Shown here piece by piece: positions 9,452 to 17,546 of a stretch of DNA of 64,000 nucleotides. Within the stretch, counting starts at the first letter, position 1. Each line of letters begins with the position of its first letter. Under the pieces are notes generated by a model. That model did not search any database. It was not told where the DNA came from and saw only the letters and a list, made by a program, of their open reading frames with translations. The stretch spans positions 1 through 64,000 of the forward strand of contig NZ_JAFCNB010000021.1 in assembly GCF_017896165.1 (NCBI RefSeq), written 5' to 3'. Source of the DNA: Microbispora oryzae (GTDB lineage: Bacteria > Actinomycetota > Actinomycetes > Streptosporangiales > Streptosporangiaceae). Both the position numbers and the translations under genes were made by a program.

Positions 9452-10669
9452 ATGCGCCCTGCCCGGTCACCGCGCCTCGCCCGGCCGTGTCGCCTCCTCG
9501 CTCCGGCGGCCGCGCTGGCCGTCGCGCTGCCCGTTTCGCTGACGGCGCCGTCCCCGCCGCCGTCTCCCTCCCTCTCGCCGTCGCCGTCCCTCTCGCCGTC
9601 GCCGTCCCTGTCGCCCTCGGAGACGCGGGCCCTGGGCGCCGTACTCGATCGGGCGGTACGGGAGGGCTCGCCGGGAGCGGTGGCGCAGATCTGGCGACCG
9701 GGACACGTCACCACGCTCTACCGCGGATTCGCGGACCTGCGGACCCGGGAGCGGCCCGGCGCCGACACGCATTTCCGGATCGGCAGCACCACCAAGACCT
9801 TCGTCGCCACCGTCATCCTGCAGCTGGTGGCCGAGGGCCGGCTCCGGCTGACCGACACGGTGGACCGGTGGCTGCCCGGTCTCGTCACCGGGAACGGCAA
9901 CGACGGGCGGGCCATAACCATACGGATGCTGCTCAACCACACCAGCGGGCTGTTCAACTACACGAAGGACGCGCGGATGCTCCAGAGATTCGAACGGCAC
10001 CCGCTCACCACGTTCACCTTGCAGGAGCTGGTCCGGAACTACGCCGTCAGCCACCCACCGGTCTTCCGGCCCGGAACCTCCTGGGAGTACTGCAACACCA
10101 ACTACGTCCTGCTCGGCATGATCATCAAGCGGGCGACCGGGCAGTCGTACGCCGACGAGATCAACCGGCGCATCCTCCGGCCGCTGCGGCTGAACGGGAC
10201 GTACCTCCCGGGTACGTCGCCGGACGTCCGCAGCCCCTTCATGCGGGGATACAGCAAGAACGACGCGGGCCGGATCGAGCAGGTCCCAGGGTTCAACCCG
10301 TCCTGGGCCGGCCCCGCAGGAGCGGCGATCTCCACGGTCGCCGACCTCAACCGGTTCGACTCCGAACTGCTGTCCGGGCGCCTGCTGCCGCCCGCTCTGC
10401 TACGCGAGATGCTCACCCCGACCCCGAAGTCGAAGCTCTTCTCCGGGAAGGGCCCGTACCGCTACGGGCTCGGCGTCATCCTGCTCGACCTGCCCTGCGG
10501 CGTGACCGTGTACGGACACGGCGGCACGATCATGGGGTCGCTGACCTGGGTGGCGGGGACACGCGACGGCCGCCGCACGATGTCGTTCAACTTCAACGGC
10601 GACAAGGTCGACCAGGGGAAGCTCACCACGGCGGCGTCCACGGCGGCGTTCTGCCCGGGTCGTCGCTGA
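9452..10669 (+). CDS. secreted serine hydrolase, beta-lactamase / D-Ala-D-Ala carboxypeptidase fold
   Basis: 405-aa class C beta-lactamase-fold hydrolase (Beta-lactamase family, also called serine hydrolase). A signal peptide of about 30 residues precedes a Pro-Ser-rich linker (residues about 33-52). The active-site motif is STTK (Ser112, Lys115), with the second motif Tyr213-Cys-Asn215 and the third motif His356-Gly-Gly. These are the motifs of D,D-peptidases and esterases such as EstB; true beta-lactamase activity is not implied. The start ATG has AAGGAG 6 nt upstream. It is divergent from hyuA and convergent with the PucR gene, and a link to the hydantoin genes is only positional. Confidence 0.88.
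   Translation: MRPARSPRLARPCRLLAPAAALAVALPVSLTAPSPPPSPSLSPSPSLSPSPSLSPSETRALGAVLDRAVREGSPGAVAQIWRPGHVTTLYRGFADLRTRERPGADTHFRIGSTTKTFVATVILQLVAEGRLRLTDTVDRWLPGLVTGNGNDGRAITIRMLLNHTSGLFNYTKDARMLQRFERHPLTTFTLQELVRNYAVSHPPVFRPGTSWEYCNTNYVLLGMIIKRATGQSYADEINRRILRPLRLNGTYLPGTSPDVRSPFMRGYSKNDAGRIEQVPGFNPSWAGPAGAAISTVADLNRFDSELLSGRLLPPALLREMLTPTPKSKLFSGKGPYRYGLGVILLDLPCGVTVYGHGGTIMGSLTWVAGTRDGRRTMSFNFNGDKVDQGKLTTAASTAAFCPGRR
9571..9606 (+). repeat. 18-bp tandem repeat coding for a Pro-Ser linker
   Basis: Two perfect copies of CCTCTCGCCGTCGCCGTC, with partial copies on either side, encode the PSLSPS repeats of the linker between signal peptide and catalytic domain of the serine hydrolase. Length variation between strains is likely. 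Confidence 0.8.
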
Positions 10670-10707
10670 CGAGCGACGCGCGGATCGGCTGTACGAGAAG
10701 CGGGTGA

Positions 10708-12192
10708 TCAGGGCCGGGCTTCGAGCACGACGTGGCAGGCCAACTGCAGCGCGAAGCGGGTCTGCGGGTCGGACAGGTCGGCCCCGAGCGCCTCGGAGAT
10801 GCGCCTGATCCGGTGGGCCACGGCGTTCGGGTGGAGGGTGAGCACCTCGGCCGCCCGGGTCCTCGACCCCCAGGCGTCCAGGTACGCCTTGAGGGTGGGC
10901 ACCGCGTGGGCGCTCAGCGCACCCAGGCCGTCGAGCGGGGCGAGCATGTCACGGGCGGCCATCAGCGCGCTCTGGCTGCCGCTCAGCTCGGCGAGGATCG
11001 CGTGCACGCCCAGGCGGTCGAACCGCACCACCTCGCCGCGTACGGCCCGGCTCGCCGCCGCCCGCGCCTGCGCCGCCGTACGGCGCAGGCCCTCGGGTCC
11101 CGCCTGACAGGTGCCCACGCCGAGGGCGAACCCCGGCCAGGCGCCGGCTTCGGGTGGTCCGTCCACCGGCTCATCGGTCGTGAACACCACGAGCAGGCCG
11201 TCCTGCCACGGGGTCGTGAGGGGCGGCGCGGCGAGCGGGGCGGTCGTCCCCACGGCCGACCCCACGGCCGTCCCGACCGGCTTGGCGTACGGATCGACGC
11301 CGGCGCCCGCCGCCGCGCGGCGCACCTGCCTTAGCACGACGTCGCCGGGCGGCCGGGCGGGCTCGGCCCCCCGCACGGGAGTTCCATGATCGCCGTGAAC
11401 GCCGGGGTCGCCGGGATCGCGGAGGAAGACGGCGACGTGCCAGCCGTCGACCGGGACACCCGCGTGCCGTGCGCGGCGGGCGGCGGCCCGCAGGTCGCCC
11501 GTTCCCGCCCGCAGCAGAGCCAGCAGAGCCTGCTCCCTGGCTCGTTCCCTGACCAGGGCGGCGACGCGCACCCGGCCGAGCATGGCGGCGACCACCCCGG
11601 CCACGATCGCGGCGGCCGGGTCTTCGCCGTGCCAGCGCACGTAGCCGTCCGGCCGTCCGTCCACCCGGATCACCGCGGCGTTCGACGCGTGCTCCGCGAC
11701 CTCGGCCACGCCGAACTCGACCCCGACGGCGGCGGACGCCGCGCGCAGGACGTCGTCCTCGCCGGCGCCCTCCATCGCGCCGAGCCGGTCGATCGCCTCG
11801 CGGGTGCGGCGGAGCAGCAGGTCGGGGTCGGCCCGCAGGGCCGCGCCGAGCCCGAGCACGGTGTCCGACAACGACTGCTCCGAACCGCCGGTCAGCAGGG
11901 CGACGCCCACCCGCCGGGCGAGTTCGACCACGCCGGGCGTGGTTCCGGCGGAGCCCGGCAGCAGCACGGCCGCGAGGTCGCGGCGCCCGGCGATCCGCAA
12001 CGTGTCGAGCACGTCGCAGGCTCGCGCGGCGTTGCGGGACAGGATCGCCAGCGCGCCGGTCGGGGCGCACTCCAGCTCCCACATCTCGTCGACCAGCACG
12101 ACGCTGTCCACCGGGCGGGCGTCCCAGGGACCGGCGACGAGGGTCAGCCCACGCCCGGCCGGAGTTCTCAGCAGGTCACTGACGTGGCGCAC
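10708..12192 (-). CDS. PucR family transcriptional regulator
   Basis: 494-aa regulator of the PucR/CdaR type. The N-terminal ~130 residues form the purine-catabolism-regulator-like sensing domain. The C-terminus carries the helix-turn-helix region, with the family pattern LKAYLDAWGSRTRAAEVLTL and HPNAVAHRIRRISEALG. The start is a GTG at 12192, overlapping the end of the upstream transporter ATPase gene by 17 bp, so it may be the last gene of the DUF917-hyuA-ABC operon. PucR relatives usually control nitrogen-ring compound catabolism (purines, allantoin, hydantoins), which fits the flanking hyu genes. It is the obvious candidate regulator of both hyu units. Confidence 0.9.
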   Translation of the reverse strand: MRHVSDLLRTPAGRGLTLVAGPWDARPVDSVVLVDEMWELECAPTGALAILSRNAARACDVLDTLRIAGRRDLAAVLLPGSAGTTPGVVELARRVGVALLTGGSEQSLSDTVLGLGAALRADPDLLLRRTREAIDRLGAMEGAGEDDVLRAASAAVGVEFGVAEVAEHASNAAVIRVDGRPDGYVRWHGEDPAAAIVAGVVAAMLGRVRVAALVRERAREQALLALLRAGTGDLRAAARRARHAGVPVDGWHVAVFLRDPGDPGVHGDHGTPVRGAEPARPPGDVVLRQVRRAAAGAGVDPYAKPVGTAVGSAVGTTAPLAAPPLTTPWQDGLLVVFTTDEPVDGPPEAGAWPGFALGVGTCQAGPEGLRRTAAQARAAASRAVRGEVVRFDRLGVHAILAELSGSQSALMAARDMLAPLDGLGALSAHAVPTLKAYLDAWGSRTRAAEVLTLHPNAVAHRIRRISEALGADLSDPQTRFALQLACHVVLEARP

Positions 12193-13159
12193 CCGGACCC
12201 GTCCGCTCTCCCCCGGCCACTGGGGCGAGGCCGGACAGCACCTCCTCCGCGCGGTGGCAGGTCACCCGGCGGCCGTCCAGGTCACGCGGGGCGGGCGCCT
12301 CGTCGCGGCAGCGGTCCACGGCGTACGGGCAGCGCAGCCGGAACGGGCACCCGGTCTCGGCGGGCGCGGCCTCGGTGCGGCCCGACGCCCGCGGCGGCTC
12401 CCCGCCGAGGCGCGGCACGGCGTCGCGCAGCGCCAGCGTGTACGGGTGGGCGGGCCGGGCCAGAACGGTCCCGGTCGGACCCGACTCCACCACGCGGCCG
12501 GCGAACATGACGTGAGAGGTGCCGCACAGGCGGCCGACCACGCCCAGGTTATGGGTGATCAGCAGGTGTCCGAGGCCGCGTTCCGCGGTCAGCCGTTCGA
12601 GCAGGTCGAGGATCCTCGCCTGAACGGTCACGTCAAGGGCACTGGTGGGCTCGTCGAGCACGAGCATCCCCGGCTCGACCGCGAGCGCGCGGGCGATGGC
12701 CACCCGCTGGCGCTGGCCCCCCGACATCTCATGCGGCCTGCGGGCGGCGAGCGCCGGGTCGAGGCCGACCGCGCCGAGCAGCTCCGCCACCCTGTCGTGC
12801 CGCTCGCGCCGTCCCATGCGGTGGTGGGTGGTCAGCGCCTCGGCGATCGACGCCCCGGCGGTCATGCGGGGGTCGAGGGCCTCGCTGCCGTCCTGGAACA
12901 CCGGCTGCACGGCCCGGCGGAACTCCGCCCGCCCCTTCCTGCCGAGGGAGGCCAGGTCGCGGGAGCCGTACCGGACCGTTCCCGAGCGGGGACGCAGCAG
13001 GCCCAGCAGGGCACGGGCGAGCGTGGTCTTGCCCGAGCCGCTCTCACCGATCAGCCCGACGCCGCCCTCGCCCACCGACAGGGTCACGTCGTGGACCACG
13101 GCCGTCGTGCCGTAGGCCAGCGTCACCCCTTCCGTGCCAAGCGTCTCCCGCGACGTCAT
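12176..13159 (-). CDS. oligopeptide-type ABC transporter ATP-binding protein (DppF-like)
   Basis: 327-aa ATPase. It has Walker A GESGSGKTT, signature MSGGQRQRVAIARALA, Walker B MLVLDEPTSALDV, and the C-terminal oligopeptide-transporter extension (HPYTLALRDAVPRLGG, then Cys-rich CPFRLRCPYAVDRC). The ATG at 13159 overlaps the stop of the next ATPase gene by 4 bp (ATGA). With the adjacent ATPase it would energise the two permeases encoded at 14007-15883. Confidence 0.93.
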   Translation of the reverse strand: MTSRETLGTEGVTLAYGTTAVVHDVTLSVGEGGVGLIGESGSGKTTLARALLGLLRPRSGTVRYGSRDLASLGRKGRAEFRRAVQPVFQDGSEALDPRMTAGASIAEALTTHHRMGRRERHDRVAELLGAVGLDPALAARRPHEMSGGQRQRVAIARALAVEPGMLVLDEPTSALDVTVQARILDLLERLTAERGLGHLLITHNLGVVGRLCGTSHVMFAGRVVESGPTGTVLARPAHPYTLALRDAVPRLGGEPPRASGRTEAAPAETGCPFRLRCPYAVDRCRDEAPAPRDLDGRRVTCHRAEEVLSGLAPVAGGERTGPGAPRQ

Positions 13160-14010
13160 CGCCCCTCCTCGTCGCCCGAGCCGTCCGCGCCCACCGTGTC
13201 GGCGGCGCCGGTCGCGCCGTTCGCGTCCCGTGCGGTCTCCCCATCGCCGGGGAGGCGGGGGACCGCGGCGATCAGTTCGCGCGTGTAGGCGTCGCGCGGC
13301 CGGGCGAACACCTCGGCCGCTGGCCCGCTCTCGACCACCGCGCCGTCCCGCATGACCACCACGCGGTCGGCGATCGTGGAGACCAGGGCGAGGTCGTGCG
13401 AGACCAGCAGCACGGCGAGCCCGCGCTCGTCGCGCAGGCGGCGCAGTACGGCGACGACCTCGGCCTGCACGGTCACGTCGAGCGCGCTGGTGGGCTCGTC
13501 GGCGAGCAGGATCTCCGCGCCCAGGGCCAGGGCGAGCGCGATGGCGAACCGCTGCGCCTGCCCGCCGGACACCTGATGGGGATAGCGGCTCAGGATCGCC
13601 GGATCGAGCAGGACCGCCCGCACGGCCTCCTCCGCCCGGCCGCGCGCCTCGGCTCCGCGCACCCCGTGGCGGGCCAGCGCCCGGCGCATCAGCGTGCCGA
13701 GACGCATGACCGGATTGAGCGCGGCCTGGGGGCTCTGCATGACGAGGGCGGCCCGGGAGCCGCGCAGCCCTCTCAGCTCGGCCGGACGGGCGGACGTGAC
13801 GTCCACGCCGGTGACCGTGATCGCGCCGGTGATGCCGGCGCCGTGGACGAGGCCGAGCGTGGCGAGCAGAGTGGTGGTCTTGCCCGAGCCGCTCTCGCCC
13901 ACGATCGCCACGCACTCGCCGGCCGCCACGTCGAGCTCGGGCATGGAGGCGATCACGCGATCGCCGATCCGCACGGTGAGGTCCCTGATCGCGACCAGTG
14001 GGGCGCTCAT
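13156..14010 (-). CDS. oligopeptide-type ABC transporter ATP-binding protein (DppD-like)
   Basis: 284-aa ATPase with Walker A GESGSGKTTT, signature VSGGQAQRFAIALALA and Walker B ILLADEPTSALDV. It is shorter than DppD of enterobacteria because the Cys-containing C-terminal extension is missing; only the partner ATPase carries it. The ATG at 14010 overlaps the permease stop by 4 bp. The residues after 260 are low-complexity (Ala/Gly/Asp/Thr). Confidence 0.92.
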   Translation of the reverse strand: MSAPLVAIRDLTVRIGDRVIASMPELDVAAGECVAIVGESGSGKTTTLLATLGLVHGAGITGAITVTGVDVTSARPAELRGLRGSRAALVMQSPQAALNPVMRLGTLMRRALARHGVRGAEARGRAEEAVRAVLLDPAILSRYPHQVSGGQAQRFAIALALALGAEILLADEPTSALDVTVQAEVVAVLRRLRDERGLAVLLVSHDLALVSTIADRVVVMRDGAVVESGPAAEVFARPRDAYTRELIAAVPRLPGDGETARDANGATGAADTVGADGSGDEEGR

Positions 14011-14870
14011 CGGGCCAGCCTCGCGCGCAGTCCCTCGCCGAGCACGTTGAACGCGAACGCGGTGAGGACGATGGCCAGGCCGGGGAACGTCACGGCCCAC
14101 CAGTCGGTGGTGAAAAGGGTCTGGCCCTGCTGCACCATGAGCCCCCACTCGGGGGTGGGCTCGTGGGCGCCGAGGCCGAGGTACGACAGGGCCGCCGCGG
14201 TGAGGATGACGCCGCCGCCGTCGAGCGAGAGCTGCACCAGCACCGGGGTGAGCGAGTTCGGCAGCACGTGGCGCAGCACGATGAGCGGTGCGGGGACGCC
14301 CAGGCAGCGGGCCGAGTCGACGAATCCCCGGGTGGCGACCGACGCGGCGACGGAGGCGGTGAGCCGGGCGTACCAGGGCCACCAGGTCGCGGCGATCGCG
14401 ACGATCACGGTGGTCACGCTCGGCTGCAGGACGACCGCCAGGGCGAGGGAGAGCAGCAGCGCGGGGAAGGCCAGGAACACGTCGGTCACCCGCATGATCA
14501 CGTCCTGGAGCCAGCCGCCCGCGTAGCCCGCGACCACGCCGAGCGCCACGCCCACCACCCCCGAGACGGCCAGCACGGCGACGGCGATGAACAGCGAGGT
14601 CCTGGCCCCGAACAGCACCCGGCTGAGCACGTCGCGGCCCACCTGGTCGGTGCCGAACCAGTGCGCGCCGCTCGGCGGGAGCAGCGCGTCCAGCGCGTGG
14701 GTGGCGGACCCTCCGTCGTCCGGGTAGGGGGCGATCCACGGGGCGAGCAGCGCCGCGAGCACGATCAGCGCGAGCAGTACGCCGCCCGCCAGGGCCAGCC
14801 GGTCGAGCCCGGCGACCCGCCGCAGCGGCGTGCGGCGCAGTTGGGGCGCGAGCGCGCCGGGGGCCGTCAT
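14007..14870 (-). CDS. ABC transporter permease (DppC-like)
   Basis: 287-aa inner-membrane permease of the BPD_transp_1 family with about six transmembrane segments. The first (LDRLALAGGVLLALIVLAALLAPWIAPYPDD region) precedes the DppC-type HWFGTDQVGRDVLSRVLFGART motif. The EAA-loop equivalent is near RCLGVPAPLIVLRHVLPN. Start overlaps the DppB-like stop by 4 bp. It pairs with the permease at 14867-15883 to form the translocation channel. Confidence 0.93.
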   Translation of the reverse strand: MTAPGALAPQLRRTPLRRVAGLDRLALAGGVLLALIVLAALLAPWIAPYPDDGGSATHALDALLPPSGAHWFGTDQVGRDVLSRVLFGARTSLFIAVAVLAVSGVVGVALGVVAGYAGGWLQDVIMRVTDVFLAFPALLLSLALAVVLQPSVTTVIVAIAATWWPWYARLTASVAASVATRGFVDSARCLGVPAPLIVLRHVLPNSLTPVLVQLSLDGGGVILTAAALSYLGLGAHEPTPEWGLMVQQGQTLFTTDWWAVTFPGLAIVLTAFAFNVLGEGLRARLAR

Positions 14871-15883
14871 CGCGTCCTCACTCTCGGGTCGATCACGCCC
14901 TGGAGCAGGTCCACGGCCAGGTTGGCCAGCACGTAGAGGAGCGCCACGAGCAGCGTCACCCCGGCCACCGCGGGCGTGTCGAGCGTGCGGATGGAGTCGG
15001 CGGCGTACCGGCCCAGCCCGGGCCAGTTGAACACGGCCTCGACCAGGAAGCCGTTCACGATGGAGTAGGCGAAGACCAGCGCGACCAGCGACAGCACCGG
15101 GTTGAGCGCGGGCCGCAGCGCGAACCGCGCGAGGACGGCGGTCTCCCCGAAGCCCAGAGCGCGTTCGAGCCTGGCGTGGTCGCGGGCCGACTCCTCGATC
15201 AGGGCGGCCCTGGTCATCTGGGCGATCACCCCGGCGGGGTACGCCGCGATCACCAGCGTGGGCAGCACCAGATGGGCCAGCGTGCTGCCCAGGATCGGCC
15301 AGTTGCCGGTGAACAGGGCGTCCACGGCCGTGATGTTGGTGTAGACGTGCAGCGGGCTGGTGGTGTCGAGATTGGTGTCGTACTCACCGGCGACGGGCAG
15401 CCACCGCAGCACGCTGCCGAAGACCGTCTGCAGCGCCAGGGCCAGCCAGAACACCGGGACCGACACCGCCAGCATGGACGAAAGGCGGACCGAGAGATCG
15501 GGCAGCCGGCCCTTGTAGCGGGCGGCGGCGACGCCGAGCGGGATCCCGGCGACGACGGCGAGGAGGAGCGCCGCGCCGACCAGTTCGAGCGACGCGGGGA
15601 ACGCCTGGAAAAGGTCGTCTCGCACCGGCTGCCGGGTGTGCAGGCTTATTCCCCAGTCGCCGCCGAGCAGGTCGCGCACGTACGTCCACAGCTGCACCGG
15701 CAGCGGGTCGTCCAGCCCGAACTGCCGGCGGGCCGCGGCCAGCTCCGCGGGCGACGCCCGCGGTCCCGCGTACGCCACTGCCGGGTCACCGGGGACCAGC
15801 CGCATGATCACGAACGTGAGCACGACCACGCCGGCCACGACCAGGGCTGCCTGGCCGAGCCGGCGGATCAGGTACCGCGACAT
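14867..15883 (-). CDS. ABC transporter permease (DppB-like)
   Basis: 338-aa permease of the DppB/OppB type with the typical N-terminal MSRYLIRRLGQAALVVAGVV membrane segment followed by a periplasmic loop and five more membrane helices. The EAA-type loop is near ARLERALGFGETAVLARFALRP, and the family motif VEAVFNWPGLGRYA lies near the C-terminus. The gene begins only 3 nt after the end of the binding-protein gene, inside one minus-strand transport operon. Confidence 0.93.
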   Translation of the reverse strand: MSRYLIRRLGQAALVVAGVVVLTFVIMRLVPGDPAVAYAGPRASPAELAAARRQFGLDDPLPVQLWTYVRDLLGGDWGISLHTRQPVRDDLFQAFPASLELVGAALLLAVVAGIPLGVAAARYKGRLPDLSVRLSSMLAVSVPVFWLALALQTVFGSVLRWLPVAGEYDTNLDTTSPLHVYTNITAVDALFTGNWPILGSTLAHLVLPTLVIAAYPAGVIAQMTRAALIEESARDHARLERALGFGETAVLARFALRPALNPVLSLVALVFAYSIVNGFLVEAVFNWPGLGRYAADSIRTLDTPAVAGVTLLVALLYVLANLAVDLLQGVIDPRVRTR

Positions 15884-15886
15884 TCC

Positions 15887-17518
15887 TCAGGCACCGGGCT
15901 TGAGGTCGTAGACGAAGACGACGTTCGGATAGGCCGGGTTGTCGACGTACCCCTGGACCGACGCGGCGTAGGCCCGCTGGTAGTTCTGCACGTACGGCAC
16001 GGCCACCGCCGCCCGGTCGTCGATGATCTGGGTCTGCAGGTCGGCGTACGCCTTCTCGGCGGCGGCCTGGTCGGTCGCGGTCAGCGCGGGCAGCCGGTCG
16101 ATCTCCTTGTCGATCCCGGAGTCCTTCAGGTAGGACAGGTTGAACGACACCGGCTCGGCGCTGCGGAAGACGTTGACGAACCACGAGTACGCGTCGGCGT
16201 AGTCGGGATACCAGTACATGACGAAGATGTCCTGCCGCTTGGCCGGGTCCTTCGCCTTGCCCTGGTCCCACTGGGTGGTCCACTGCAGCGGCTTGGCCGT
16301 CAGCTTGACGTTCAGCTTGTCGAGGGCCGCGCTGAGCAGCGTGATCAGCACCTCCTGGTCGCTGTCGCCCTGGGCGTAGGTCAGCGTGAGGTTGAGCGGC
16401 TTGCCGCCGGGGCCGTACCCGGCCTCCTTGAGCAGGGCCTCGGCGCCGGGGAGGTCCTGCCGGCCGGTCCGGCCGGGGGTGTAGCCGAGGAGGCCGTCGG
16501 GCACCAGGCCGCTGGCCGCGACGCCCGCGCCCTTCAGCGCCGCCACGAGCCCGTCGTAGTCGATCGCCTTCTGCACGGCCTGGCGCAGCCGGACGTCCTT
16601 CAGCGGCCCGCTCTGGGTGTTGAAGAGCGCGAGCAGGTTCTGGAACGACGGCGTCTGCGAGGTCCGCACCGTGTCGGTCGCGCCGGCCTGGGCGAACAGC
16701 TGCGGGTTGAGGCGCTGGACGAACGACACCTCGCCCCGCTGGAGCAGCTGCCAGGCCGTGGCCAGCTCGGGCGTCACCCGGAAATCGATCTTGGTGTAGT
16801 GCGGGCCGTTCCAGCCGCCCCAGTAGCCGTCGAAGGACTTCAGGGTGAGCTCGGTCTCCCGGCCCTTCTGCCAGGTGTCGACCGTGTACGGCCCGGACCC
16901 TGCGTCGTGCCCCTCGCCGAACCACTTCTTCAGGTCGCCGGAGGCCGCCGTGGTGTCGTAGATGTACGAGGCGTACCCGGCCGAGGCGATCAGGTCGATC
17001 GGGGACGGGTACTTGAGCCGGAACACCAGCGTGGTGGGGTCCTTGGCCTGGATCTTGTCGACGGCGCCCCAGATGTAGGCGGCGCCCTCACCGATCTTCA
17101 TGGTGCGCTCGATCGCCGCCTTGGCCGCGGCCGCGTCGAGCGGCTTGCCGGTGTGGAACTTCACCCCCGGGCGCAGCGTGAACGTCCACGTCTTGCCGTC
17201 CGGCGAGGTGGTCCACGCGGTGGCCAGCCGCGGCTCGGCCTTCTTGGTCTGCGGGTTGTAGCGGGTCAGCGACTCGTAGATGTTCTCCATCGCGATGATC
17301 TCGTTGGAGTACGAGCTCGCCGGGTCCCAGTCGGTGACGACGTCGAGGTTGGGGACGTAGACGAACGTGGTGTCCGCCGTGCCGCCGGTCGCGCCCTGGG
17401 ACGCGCCCGGCTGGGGCGTGCCTTCCGCGCCGCGGACCTTCCCGCCGGCGCACGCCGCCGCGCTGAAGGTCACGGCGGCCACGACTCCCGCGGCGAGAAG
17501 ACGCTTGTGCCAGCGCAT
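15887..17518 (-). CDS. family-5 ABC transporter substrate-binding protein
   Basis: 543-aa extracytoplasmic binding protein of the SBP_bac_5 family serving the adjacent DppBCDF-like transporter. It has an N-terminal signal peptide with a likely lipidation Cys (FSAAACAGG, about residue 23), although that lipobox is weak. The ATG at 17518 is supported by AAAGGA about 10 nt upstream; the GTG at 17542 is less likely. It is a close paralogue of the orphan protein at 1186-2796. The gene lies 28 nt downstream of the HyuA-like gene, so uptake and catabolism are probably co-transcribed. Confidence 0.92.
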   Translation of the reverse strand: MRWHKRLLAAGVVAAVTFSAAACAGGKVRGAEGTPQPGASQGATGGTADTTFVYVPNLDVVTDWDPASSYSNEIIAMENIYESLTRYNPQTKKAEPRLATAWTTSPDGKTWTFTLRPGVKFHTGKPLDAAAAKAAIERTMKIGEGAAYIWGAVDKIQAKDPTTLVFRLKYPSPIDLIASAGYASYIYDTTAASGDLKKWFGEGHDAGSGPYTVDTWQKGRETELTLKSFDGYWGGWNGPHYTKIDFRVTPELATAWQLLQRGEVSFVQRLNPQLFAQAGATDTVRTSQTPSFQNLLALFNTQSGPLKDVRLRQAVQKAIDYDGLVAALKGAGVAASGLVPDGLLGYTPGRTGRQDLPGAEALLKEAGYGPGGKPLNLTLTYAQGDSDQEVLITLLSAALDKLNVKLTAKPLQWTTQWDQGKAKDPAKRQDIFVMYWYPDYADAYSWFVNVFRSAEPVSFNLSYLKDSGIDKEIDRLPALTATDQAAAEKAYADLQTQIIDDRAAVAVPYVQNYQRAYAASVQGYVDNPAYPNVVFVYDLKPGA

Positions 17519-17546
17519 GTGAGGGGGTTCCTTTCCTTTCACCGGC

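Noticed and set aside
9452-10669. Calling the serine hydrolase a beta-lactamase resistance gene
   Set aside because: STTK, YCN and HGG motifs are shared by D,D-peptidases and esterases of the class C fold. Nothing points specifically to antibiotic hydrolysis.
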